From NCBI RefSeq assembly GCF_002109495.1, contig NZ_LVJN01000015.1, positions 62,001-126,000 of the forward strand: a stretch of DNA of 64,000 nt, read 5' to 3'. The DNA is from Magnetofaba australis IT-1. GTDB lineage: Bacteria > Pseudomonadota > Magnetococcia > Magnetococcales > Magnetococcaceae. The position numbers and the translations under genes were made by a program. This document shows, piece by piece, positions 36,762-43,849 of the stretch (the first letter of the stretch is position 1; the number at the start of each line of letters is the position of its first letter). Under the pieces are notes generated by a model. The model saw nothing but the letters and a program-made list of their open reading frames with translations. It did no database searches and had not been told where the DNA came from.

Positions 36762-37894
36762 GGCGTGTTGGAGAGCAGCGGCTCCAGCAGATGCGCCGCC
36801 AGATGGCGAATCAGCGGCGCCACCAGGCCGTCGCCGGTGAGATGGTAGGCGTCATTATAACGCGCAGGCAGGCGGTAGCTGTCGGGCAGCCCCATCAGAC
36901 GCGCGGTCTCGCGGGGTGAGAGCAGGCGGGTGCGCACCTTGTCGCCATCGGCAATGAGCAGGGTTTGGCGGCTGGAGCCTCCTGCCGGGGTGCGCAGGCA
37001 GCCGGCCACATCATCCTGACGAATCTCCGTTCGCACATGGCGACCGCCATCGGCGTCGGGGCGGGTGCGGCGATAGAGGGTGCGCGCCACCGGATGACCG
37101 GCTTGCTGCATCTGTTTGAGTTTGGCGCGATTGACGTCGCTCATCTGGGCGATGAGTTTGGCGGTTTTCTCTGGCGCATCCCACGTCACCCCGGTGGGGG
37201 GATCCTGCAGAATCGCCGACAGCGGCGGCGGCGGCGCAGACGGGGCGGGCACGCGCCACCAGCGCCATACCGCTTTCAATTCAGCGTGCAATTTATTGTG
37301 CGCAGTAATCAAGGAGGCGCTGTGCCATAAGGGGTTCGGCCCCGTCTCCAACACGCTTTTCGGCGTTATGACATCACCCGCGGCGGCGACGATGAACAGG
37401 CGCGGACGCGACTGCGGCACAAAGTGGATGGCGTCCATCACCAGCGCGCCAAAGGCGTATCCCAGCGCGTGGAGGGCCTTGCCAATGGCTTGAAAATCCC
37501 GCCCGCCATGGGAGGTGAGGGCGCCGCAGACGTTCTCCAGCACGATCAGGCGCGGCGCGCGCTTCTGGCCATGCAGCGCCGTCATCAGATTATAAAACGG
37601 CCAGAAGCTGCCGGAGCGCTCGGCCTGGAGTCCGCCGCCCAGGCCCGCCAAAGAGAGGTCCTGACACGGAAACGACGCCCACGCCAAGTCCGCCCGGGTC
37701 GGGATGCGCGCGGGGTCGATGGCGCGCACGTCATCGACGATAAGCGTCTCATCGCCCCAGTTCTCGGCGTAGCTGGCGGCTTTCTTGGGGTCGATGTCAT
37801 TGGCCAGCAGACAGCGCCAGCCATCGCCCAGCCCCGCCCGCGCCATGCCGCCGCCGCAGAAAAACTCCAGAAAGGTTGGCGCCGCAGCGCTCAC
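36758..37894 (-). CDS. dcm: DNA (cytosine-5)-methyltransferase
   Basis: 378 aa. All main motifs are visible: I (FLEFFCGGGMARAGLG), IV with catalytic Cys (SFPCQDLSLAG), VI (LIVLENV), VIII (QSRPRLFIV) and IX (RLLSPRETARLMGLPDSY). The target-recognition region between VIII and IX is about 125 residues. Starts with GTG, 13 bp after the queF stop codon, with no strong ribosome site, so translation may be coupled. The target sequence cannot be deduced. It heads a compact restriction-modification and repair cassette. Confidence 0.93.
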   Translation of the reverse strand: MSAAAPTFLEFFCGGGMARAGLGDGWRCLLANDIDPKKAASYAENWGDETLIVDDVRAIDPARIPTRADLAWASFPCQDLSLAGLGGGLQAERSGSFWPFYNLMTALHGQKRAPRLIVLENVCGALTSHGGRDFQAIGKALHALGYAFGALVMDAIHFVPQSRPRLFIVAAAGDVITPKSVLETGPNPLWHSASLITAHNKLHAELKAVWRWWRVPAPSAPPPPLSAILQDPPTGVTWDAPEKTAKLIAQMSDVNRAKLKQMQQAGHPVARTLYRRTRPDADGGRHVRTEIRQDDVAGCLRTPAGGSSRQTLLIADGDKVRTRLLSPRETARLMGLPDSYRLPARYNDAYHLTGDGLVAPLIRHLAAHLLEPLLSNTP

Positions 37895-37907
37895 CGTGCG
37901 GCCAACG

Positions 37908-38279
37908 TCACTTGTCAGGGTAGCGCACGGTCACCGTGGTGGTGATGCCGCCGCGCACTTTGAACGCCCCTTCCACCGTCATCTGACGCGGCGACGTGGC
38001 CGCCACCAGATCGTTGAGAATCTGGTTGGTCACCTTCTCATGGAAAGCGCCGCGATCGCGGTAGCTCCACAGGTAGAGCTTCAGAGACTTCAATTCCACA
38101 CAGGTCTGGTCCGGGGTGTAGATGATGCGGATGTCGGCAAAATCGGGCTGGCCGGTTTTGGGGCAGACGCAGGTGAACTCCGGGCACTGCATGTCGATCT
38201 CATAGTCCCGTTCGGGATTGGGATTGGGGAAGGTCTCCAGCAGGGCGGCTTGATTCTCCACCGAGGCGGGGCTGGTCAT
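37908..38279 (-). CDS. queF: NADPH-dependent 7-cyano-7-deazaguanine reductase (QueF, short type)
   Basis: 123 aa, the length of the unimodular type. Reduces preQ0 to preQ1 in queuosine synthesis. Active-site Cys in [16 protein letters not shown] and the family motif [20 protein letters not shown], which carries the substrate-binding Glu, are intact. The start ATG 38279 is chosen because upstream residues in the frame do not match the family. It stands 13 bp upstream of the cytosine methylase on the same strand. I saw no preQ1 riboswitch in its leader, and no other queuosine gene is nearby. Confidence 0.94.
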   Translation of the reverse strand: MTSPASVENQAALLETFPNPNPERDYEIDMQCPEFTCVCPKTGQPDFADIRIIYTPDQTCVELKSLKLYLWSYRDRGAFHEKVTNQILNDLVAATSPRQMTVEGAFKVRGGITTTVTVRYPDK

Positions 38280-38431
38280 GGCGACGACTCTCTCTTTAAC
38301 AGGGGGAAACGGGGGTGTGTCAGCCACTCTCTTTACCTTCCGCAGCGGGCGTTTGTCAAAGGCGGTGGGGCGGTTGGGGGTTTGTCCGGCTAAATTACGC
38401 AAAAAATCGTAAAAACTATTCGGCAAACTGA

Positions 38432-38459
38432 TTGACATACACAAAAATCAGTGGATAAT
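38432..38459 (+). promoter_or_regulatory. Sigma-70-type promoter for coaBC
   Basis: Perfect -35 TTGACA (38432-38437) and good -10 GATAAT (38454-38459) with a 16-bp spacer. Because the -10 element overlaps the in-frame GTG at 38451, that GTG cannot be the start; translation most likely begins at TTG 38493 after GGGAGG. Confidence 0.75.
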
Positions 38460-38492
38460 CAGACGCTGAAAAAACAGCAGGGGAGGAATCCG

Positions 38493-39707
38493 TTGGGATT
38501 CTGGCGCAATAGACGCATCGTGGTGGGGGTTTGCGGCGGCATCGCCGCGTATAAGACGTTGGATCTGATCCGCCGTCTGCGCGATGCGGGCGCGACCATC
38601 AGCGCGGTGGTGGCCACACACAGCGCGCTGGAGTTTGTGACGCCGCTGACCCTGGGCGCGCTGGCCGAAGCGCCGGTGCACACGGAGTTGATGTCGCTCA
38701 CCCAAGAGCGCGAGATGGGACATATTCGATTGGCCCGCGAGGCCGATCTGGTGGTTGTGGCGCCGATCACGGCGCATACGCTGGCGCGGCTGGCGAATGG
38801 ATTGGCTGACGATCTGCTGACCGCCATGCTGCTGGCGCGGCGTGGGCCGACGCTGCTGGCGCCCGCTATGAACGCGGGCATGTGGGAGAATCCGGCCACC
38901 CAGCGCAACGTGGCGCAGGTGGTGGCCGATGGCTATCTGCTGGCGGGGCCGACCAGCGGCGCGTTGGCGTGTGGCGAGAGCGGCGTGGGGCGCATGGCCG
39001 AGCCGCTGGATATTCTCGAGGCGGCGCGCCGGGCGTTGAGCGACAAGCCCCTGGCTGGACGACGGATTCTGATTACCGCCGGGCCCACCCGCGAGGCGGT
39101 GGATCCGGTGCGCTATGTGAGCAATCACTCTTCCGGGCGTATGGGTTTCGCCATCGCCCAGGCGGCGCTGCGCTTGGGCGCCGAAGCGGAGTTGGTGCAT
39201 GGTCCGGTGAGTCTGCCGCCGGTGCTGGGGGCGCAGATGACGGCGGTGACCTGCGCCGAGAAGATGCAGGCGGCGTGTCTGGCGCTGTGGCCGCGCTGCG
39301 ATGCGGCGGTGATGACGGCGGCGGTGGCGGATTTCCGTCCTGAGTCGGCGCCGACGTCGAAGATTAAGAAACAGCCGGGGCAGGAACGCATGACCCTGGA
39401 ACTGACGCGCAACCCGGATATCCTCGCCGCCGTCTGCGCTGCGCGCCGCCCAGGCCAGGTGGTGATGGGGTTTGCCGCTGAGACCGACGATCTGTTGGCC
39501 AATGCGCAGGCCAAGTTGGCGCGCAAAGGGTGTGACCTACTGGCGGCCAACGATGTGTCGGATACGCGCATCGGCTTTGGCTCCGAGCGTAACCGCATTA
39601 CGCTGTTGGCGCCGGGAGCCGAGCCGCAGGCTTGGCCGGAGATGGACAAGGAGACGTTGGCCGAGAAGCTGTTGCTGGCTCTGGCGCAGCGTTGGGACGC
39701 CGCATAA
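38493..39707 (+). CDS. coaBC: Bifunctional phosphopantothenoylcysteine decarboxylase / phosphopantothenate-cysteine ligase
   Basis: 404 aa from TTG 38493, chosen because GGGAGG lies 6 nt upstream and a promoter -10 sits over the more distal GTG. Two steps of coenzyme A synthesis. N-terminal CoaC flavin domain: VVGVCGGIAAYKTLDLIRRL, catalytic His in TPLTLGALAEAP region, substrate loop PAMNAGMWENPATQ and the essential Cys in LACGESGVGRM. C-terminal CoaB domain: ILITAGPTREAVDPVRYVSNHSSGRMG and KIKKQ. Followed on the same strand by dut, the usual bacterial arrangement. Confidence 0.94.
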   Translation: MGFWRNRRIVVGVCGGIAAYKTLDLIRRLRDAGATISAVVATHSALEFVTPLTLGALAEAPVHTELMSLTQEREMGHIRLAREADLVVVAPITAHTLARLANGLADDLLTAMLLARRGPTLLAPAMNAGMWENPATQRNVAQVVADGYLLAGPTSGALACGESGVGRMAEPLDILEAARRALSDKPLAGRRILITAGPTREAVDPVRYVSNHSSGRMGFAIAQAALRLGAEAELVHGPVSLPPVLGAQMTAVTCAEKMQAACLALWPRCDAAVMTAAVADFRPESAPTSKIKKQPGQERMTLELTRNPDILAAVCAARRPGQVVMGFAAETDDLLANAQAKLARKGCDLLAANDVSDTRIGFGSERNRITLLAPGAEPQAWPEMDKETLAEKLLLALAQRWDAA

Positions 39708-39792
39708 CGCGTTGAGGGTTTGGGAAGGCCTATTTCGCCCTCCCTGTTTGTGTGATTTGAGCAACCAATAGGACTGGAAAAGGGGAGTTCCC

Positions 39793-40257
39793 ATGCCGCT
39801 TTCGGTTACCCGCGTCAGTGTTGCGTTTTCGGCAATGCCGCATGGTCAGGATCTGGAGCCGCCCGCCTATGCGAGCAAATTCGCCGCCGGCATGGATCTG
39901 CGCGCGGCGGTGTCGGACTCGGTCAAACTGTTCCCTGGCGAGCGCAAGCTGATCCCGACCGGCTTCGCCATGCAGATGGAGCCCGGCTATGAGGCGCAGA
40001 TTCGTCCGCGCTCGGGGCTGGCGCTCAAGCACGGGGTGACTGTGTTGAATGCGCCGGGCACGGTGGATGCGGACTATCGCGGCGAAGTGGGCGTGCTGCT
40101 GATCAATCTGGGCGATCAGCCGTTTACCATCGAGCGCGGCGATCGCATTGCGCAGATGGTGATTTCGCCCATGTGTCAGGCGCGTTGGGAGATTGTGCCG
40201 ACGCTGGAGAGCAGCGGTCGCGGTCGCGGCGGCTACGGCCATACCGGGGTGCGGTAG
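39793..40257 (+). CDS. dut: Deoxyuridine 5'-triphosphate nucleotidohydrolase
   Basis: 154 aa, typical trimeric dUTPase. Hydrolyses dUTP to dUMP. Motifs: 1 AAGMDLRAA, 2 RPRSGLALKHGV, 3 GTVDADYRGEVGVLLIN, 4 RGDRIAQMVI and C-terminal glycine-rich motif 5 GRGRGGYGHTG. GGGGAG precedes the ATG. It follows coaBC by 85 bp. Confidence 0.97.
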   Translation: MPLSVTRVSVAFSAMPHGQDLEPPAYASKFAAGMDLRAAVSDSVKLFPGERKLIPTGFAMQMEPGYEAQIRPRSGLALKHGVTVLNAPGTVDADYRGEVGVLLINLGDQPFTIERGDRIAQMVISPMCQARWEIVPTLESSGRGRGGYGHTGVR

Positions 40258-40445
40258 GGTTTCTTGAGTTTAGCATTCAGTTAGGTTTTCCATAGCGGCA
40301 TGCAAGCGGGGGCGTGGCCCGATTGCATGGCGACGGGTCGGTCGGCTGCGTTGGACGCAGGCGCTGACGAAAAGCGGTAAGGCGTTGGACGCGCGGGGAT
40401 GATCGGGGCGGATCGCCCACAAGTGCGTCTTTCAGGAGAGAAGCG

Positions 40446-40907
40446 GTGTTGAAGTTCTCCAAGAAATTGCTGTACGCCATCGAAGCGGTGGTGGATATCG
40501 CCTATAACTCCGGTGGCGAGCCGGTGCAGATTCGCGAGGTGACCAGCCGTCAGGGGGTGCCCCAGCGCTATCTGGAGCAGGTGATGCAGCGTCTGGTGAA
40601 AGCGGGCATCCTCAAGGGGATTCGCGGCCCGCGCGGCGGCTATCTGCTGGCGCGCGAGCGCGCCAAGATCACCGTGGGCGATATCGCCCGCGTGGCCATG
40701 GAGGTGGGCGATGGCGAGGAGTCCGGGTTGCCCTCGGATGTGGCCACCGGCCCCATCGGTCAGGCGGTGATTCGCCCGTTGTGGACCGAATTCCAGGAGC
40801 AGATCCTGGTGATGATGGATGAGATCACGGTGGAGGAGTTGACCACCCGGGCGTTCCGTAACGGCGTGCCCAGCGAGGTCTACAACCGCATCACCTACAC
40901 CATTTAA
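40446..40907 (+). CDS. Rrf2-family transcriptional regulator without Fe-S cysteines
   Basis: 153 aa from GTG with AGGAGA upstream. Winged-helix Rrf2 signature: KKLLYAIEAVVDIAY, REVTSRQGVPQRYLEQVMQRLVKAGILKGIRGPRGGYLLAR. It contains no cysteine, so it cannot bind a cluster as IscR or NsrR do. The best-studied cysteine-free member, CymR of Bacillus, represses sulfur genes in complex with CysK. The cysK gene lies two genes downstream, which makes a role as cysteine-pathway regulator attractive but unproved. The E1-like gene starts 17 bp downstream, so they share a transcript. Confidence 0.85.
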   Translation: MLKFSKKLLYAIEAVVDIAYNSGGEPVQIREVTSRQGVPQRYLEQVMQRLVKAGILKGIRGPRGGYLLARERAKITVGDIARVAMEVGDGEESGLPSDVATGPIGQAVIRPLWTEFQEQILVMMDEITVEELTTRAFRNGVPSEVYNRITYTI

Positions 40908-40924
40908 TTCGCGCGCATTGGCTT

Positions 40925-41632
40925 ATGTCCGCGTTCATTGCGCAGCAGAGCGATTCGCTCGCCTATGACGCCGTTCTGATCGGCGCGGGCGGGTTGGGCT
41001 CGGCCACGGCGCAGGCGCTGCAGCGCATGGCGGTGGATGCGCGCGTGCTGATTGTGGATGACGACGATATCGAGCGCTCCAATCTGCCGCGGCAGACCGC
41101 CTACCGCAGCGGCGATGTGGGCGCAGGCAAGGCCGAGACGCTGGCGCAGCGCGTCAGTGGCGGGACGTTGCGCGCGCAGGCGGCGCGCATCCGTCTGAGC
41201 GATGTTGAACAGATACGACAGTGGGCGCGCGGGGCGCGTCTGCTCATAGATGGATCCGATAATTTTACCACCCGTTTTGCCGCCAATGACGCCGCTGTGG
41301 CGCTGGGGATTCCCCTCGTTCATGGCGCGGTGGTGGGGTGGATGGGGCAGGTGATGCGCATCACGCCGGGGCGCAGCGCCTGTTTGCGCTGTCTGTTTGG
41401 CGGCCCGCCCAGTGACGAGGGCCCCACCTGCGCCGGCGCCGGGGTGATGGGGCCGGCGGTGGCGGAGATCGGTTGGCTGATGGCCATTGAGGCGTACAAG
41501 GCGCTCAGTGGGCAGGGCCAGGCGGTGGAGAACGGTCTGTTGACCATCAACATGCTATCCGGCAAACGGCGCATTGCGCCAGCGCCGCGCCGTGGCGACT
41601 GTCCCGGTTGTGGCGTAAGCGGAACCATTTGA
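40925..41632 (+). CDS. ThiF/MoeB/HesA-family E1-like adenylyltransferase lacking the N-terminal Arg-finger segment
   Basis: 235 aa. ATP-binding VLIGAGGLGSATAQAL, adenylate-binding DDDDIERSNLPRQTAY, DGSDNFTTR, zinc pairs CLRC and CPGC, and catalytic Cys region GPTCAGAGVMGP are all intact, so it should activate the C-terminus of a ubiquitin-like or sulfur-carrier protein. The usual N-terminal RYxRQ helix, which in MoeB donates an Arg to the partner active site, is absent, and only 17 bp separate it from the upstream gene. That segment is found instead in the degenerate E1-like protein after cysK. Confidence 0.9.
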   Translation: MSAFIAQQSDSLAYDAVLIGAGGLGSATAQALQRMAVDARVLIVDDDDIERSNLPRQTAYRSGDVGAGKAETLAQRVSGGTLRAQAARIRLSDVEQIRQWARGARLLIDGSDNFTTRFAANDAAVALGIPLVHGAVVGWMGQVMRITPGRSACLRCLFGGPPSDEGPTCAGAGVMGPAVAEIGWLMAIEAYKALSGQGQAVENGLLTINMLSGKRRIAPAPRRGDCPGCGVSGTI

Positions 41633-41647
41633 AGGGGCGCAACCCAT

Positions 41648-42580
41648 ATGAGCGGCAGAATCTACGATAACATCACCGAGACCATCGGCCATACGCCGCT
41701 GGTGCGTCTGCACCGCATCGCCGAGGGCCTGAATGTGGAGATTCTGGCCAAACTGGAGTATTTCAACCCCATGAGTTCGGTCAAGGACCGCATCGGTCTG
41801 GCGATGATCGAAGAGGCCGAAGAGGCGGGGTTGATCGATCGCGATACCCTCATTGTGGAGCCCACCTCGGGCAACACTGGCATTGCGCTGGCCTTTGTGG
41901 CGGCGCAACGCGGCTATCAGTTGATCCTTACCATGCCGGAATCCATGTCCATTGAACGGCAGAAGCTGTTTGCTCTGCTGGGCGCGCAGGTGGTGCTGAC
42001 GCCCGCTCTCGACGGCATGAAGGGCGCTATCGACAAGGCCCATGAGATCGTCAAAAGCGCGCCCAAGGCCTACATGCCCAATCAGTTCGACAACGACTCC
42101 AACCCCCGCGCCCATGAGAAGACCACCGCCGAGGAGATCTGGGCCGACACCGAGGGCAAGATGGACGCTCTGGTGTGCGGCGTGGGCACCGGCGGATCGC
42201 TCACCGGCATCGGTCGGGTGCTTAAGCAGCGCAACAAGGATATCCGCATCGTCGCGGTGGAGCCGGAGGAGTCGCCGGTGCTCTCTGGCGGCATGCCCGG
42301 ACCGCACAAGATTCAGGGCATCGGCGCCGGGTTCATCCCCCGTGTGATGGATCGCGATCTGGTCGACGATGTGGTGCGGGTGGGCAATGAGTGCGCGTTT
42401 GAGATCGCCCGCCGCATGGCGCGGGAAGAGGGCATCGCCTGTGGCATCTCTTCGGGCGCGGCGGTGCGCGCGGCCCTGGAGTTGGGCAAGCGTCCCGAGT
42501 ATGCGGGCAAGCGCGTGGTGGTGATTCTGCCCAGTTTTGCCGAGCGCTATCTCTCCACCGAACTGTTTGGCGGTTTGTGA
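41648..42580 (+). CDS. cysK: Cysteine synthase A (O-acetylserine sulfhydrylase)
   Basis: 310 aa, PLP enzyme that makes cysteine from O-acetylserine and sulfide. PLP lysine in [14 protein letters not shown], substrate loop [14 protein letters not shown] phosphate loop [13 protein letters not shown] and C-terminal [11 protein letters not shown]. Starts 15 bp after the E1-like gene and is followed within 9 bp by a degenerate E1-like gene, so the three belong to one operon with the Rrf2 regulator. That setting suggests the sulfur donor or activity may be tied to a carrier protein, as in the CysO/CysM pathway. Confidence 0.95.
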   Translation: MSGRIYDNITETIGHTPLVRLHRIAEGLNVEILAKLEYFNPMSSVKDRIGLAMIEEAEEAGLIDRDTLIVEPTSGNTGIALAFVAAQRGYQLILTMPESMSIERQKLFALLGAQVVLTPALDGMKGAIDKAHEIVKSAPKAYMPNQFDNDSNPRAHEKTTAEEIWADTEGKMDALVCGVGTGGSLTGIGRVLKQRNKDIRIVAVEPEESPVLSGGMPGPHKIQGIGAGFIPRVMDRDLVDDVVRVGNECAFEIARRMAREEGIACGISSGAAVRAALELGKRPEYAGKRVVVILPSFAERYLSTELFGGL

Positions 42581-42589
42581 TTGTCCGCC

Positions 42590-43186
42590 ATGTTGGACGC
42601 GGCGCGCATTGATCGCTACAGTCGCCAGATTCTTCTCAAAGAGGTGGGCGGCGGCGGTCAGGAGCGTCTGCTGACGGCGCGGGTGGCCATTTATGGCGGC
42701 GGCGTGGCTGGACATGAGGCGGCAACGGCGCTGTTGGCTGCGGGGGTGGGCGCGGTGGCGCTGACGCCGGCGCCCGGCGCGACCCACTGGGATCTGGCGA
42801 TGCTCAATGGCGTCAATGAGGATGCCCGCGCCACCTTGCATGCCGATGGTGAGCAGGCGGCGGACCTGCTGCTGGTTTGTGGCGTGAGTCTGGCCGAACT
42901 GTGCGCTTGGGATCGTCAGGAGGCGGGACGCTCGCGCTGGCGTTTTGCCAGCTTGGGTTGTGGTGTGCTGTTAGGGCGTAACGGTGAAATGGCGCCAGAG
43001 CCGTTGTATGACGCCGCTCTGCGCGCAACGCCGCTGGCGCCCACTTGGGAGCGCGCCGCCGCCGGGACGCTGGGCGCGGTGATCGCCACCGAGGCGTGCA
43101 AGGCGCTATTGGGCGTAGGCGAGCCGCTGTTGGGGGCGCGGCAGTTCGACCCGGCCAGCGGCGTGTGGATGAATCTGACTGCCTGA
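42590..43186 (+). CDS. Degenerate ThiF/MoeB-like protein (Arg-finger donor candidate)
   Basis: 198 aa from ATG 42590 (TTG 42581 possible). The N-terminus RIDRYSRQILLKEVGGGGQE is the classical MoeB/ThiF opening, including the Arg that reaches into the partner active site. The following Rossmann region is altered (IYGGGVAGHEAATALLAAGVG) and the adenylate-binding acidic stretch, zinc cysteines and catalytic Cys loop are missing; a C-terminal GTLGAVIATEACKALLGVGEPL helix typical of E1 proteins is kept. It looks like an inactive subunit that complements the catalytic E1 encoded before cysK. Confidence 0.8.
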   Translation: MLDAARIDRYSRQILLKEVGGGGQERLLTARVAIYGGGVAGHEAATALLAAGVGAVALTPAPGATHWDLAMLNGVNEDARATLHADGEQAADLLLVCGVSLAELCAWDRQEAGRSRWRFASLGCGVLLGRNGEMAPEPLYDAALRATPLAPTWERAAAGTLGAVIATEACKALLGVGEPLLGARQFDPASGVWMNLTA

Positions 43187-43215
43187 TAGCGTTGCGAATT
43201 CAAAACTGCACAGAA

Positions 43216-43377
43216 CGGCCAATGTTTGCGTGACGTCGGCGCCGCGAGTGCTGACTATTGGCCGCCGACAGGTCGGCGGCGGGGTCTGGGGTCTGCGACC
43301 CCAGCGGGGCGTGGGGCGGCGCCCCACGGTTTGGCTTTTGACCTTTGGGAGCTCGAGGGCAAAGCCCTCGATATCTT
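43216..43377. repeat. Intergenic multi-hairpin repeat, copy 7
   Basis: Head hairpin GGCCAAT/ATTGGCC around GTTTGCGTGACG, then CCGCCGAC/GTCGGCGG, TGGGGTC/GACCCCA, GTGGGGC/GCCCCAC and TCGAGGGC/GCCCTCGA, with tail GATATCTTATAGCGCC. Head matches the copies at 12529 and 20010, tail matches 12529. It separates the cysK operon from tusA. Confidence 0.88.
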
Positions 43378-43468
43378 ATAGCGCCCCACTTTTCACTTCA
43401 AAAACCTAACGATTCCAAGCGGAACGCTCTTTCTGTCGTTTCTCTGTAGGTACGCTTCTGAGATCCCC

Positions 43469-43702
43469 ATGTCCGACGACGCCTTTCTCGATATCACCGC
43501 CGACCACTGCCCCATGACTTTCGTTAAGGTGAAGCTCAAACTGGAGAGTCTGCCGCCGGGCAGTGTCCTGCAGGTGCGTCTGAGCGATGGCGAGCCGTTG
43601 CACAATGTGCCGCGTTCTCTGCTGGAGCAGGGCTTTGAGTTGGTCAGCCCGCCTGCGGAGGATGGGACGGGGGCTTATCTCCTCAGCGCTCGTCGGGCGT
43701 AG
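43469..43702 (+). CDS. TusA-family sulfurtransferase carrier
   Basis: 77 aa. Two-layer fold small protein with the nucleophilic Cys in DITADHCPMTFVKVKLKLE; the CPMT variant in place of CPxP occurs in some alphaproteobacterial members. TusA proteins pass persulfide sulfur to tRNA, molybdenum-cofactor or sulfur-oxidation pathways. It lies 280 bp past the cysK operon, separated by a hairpin repeat, on the same strand. The stop codon is directly next to the left end of a MITE-like element. Confidence 0.87.
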   Translation: MSDDAFLDITADHCPMTFVKVKLKLESLPPGSVLQVRLSDGEPLHNVPRSLLEQGFELVSPPAEDGTGAYLLSARRA

Positions 43703-43703
43703 T

Positions 43704-43849
43704 TAGGGCCTGTTAACACTCCCCGTCTTTTCGCCCCTGGCGTCGTTGAAATACGATTCGAAATGCTCACGTACTTGATGTACGCTCCGCTTTCTCATCG
43801 AATTTCGCCTAGCCAGGAACGAAAATCCGGGTAGTGTTAACAGGCCCTA
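43704..43849. mobile_element. MITE-like palindromic element (146 bp)
   Basis: Terminal inverted repeats TAGGGCCTGTTAACACT (left) and AGTGTTAACAGGCCCTA (right), matching over the whole 17 bp, with further interrupted pairing inward (TTCG/CGAA, CCTGGCG/CGCCTAGCCAGG) and a central GTACTTGATGTAC palindrome. No coding capacity. TA at each outer edge could be target-site duplication. The last three bases are the TAG stop codon of the minus-strand membrane protein gene at 43847. Confidence 0.75.

Noticed and set aside
37908-38444. Longer QueF beginning upstream of 38279
   Set aside because: The extra 55 residues have no similarity to the family and would cross the promoter region shared with coaBC; the 123-aa form has the normal length.
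43592-43702. TusA as the carrier activated by the E1 pair
   Set aside because: The protein ends in SARRA and has no C-terminal Gly-Gly, so an E1 of the ThiF/MoeB type could not adenylate it in the usual way.
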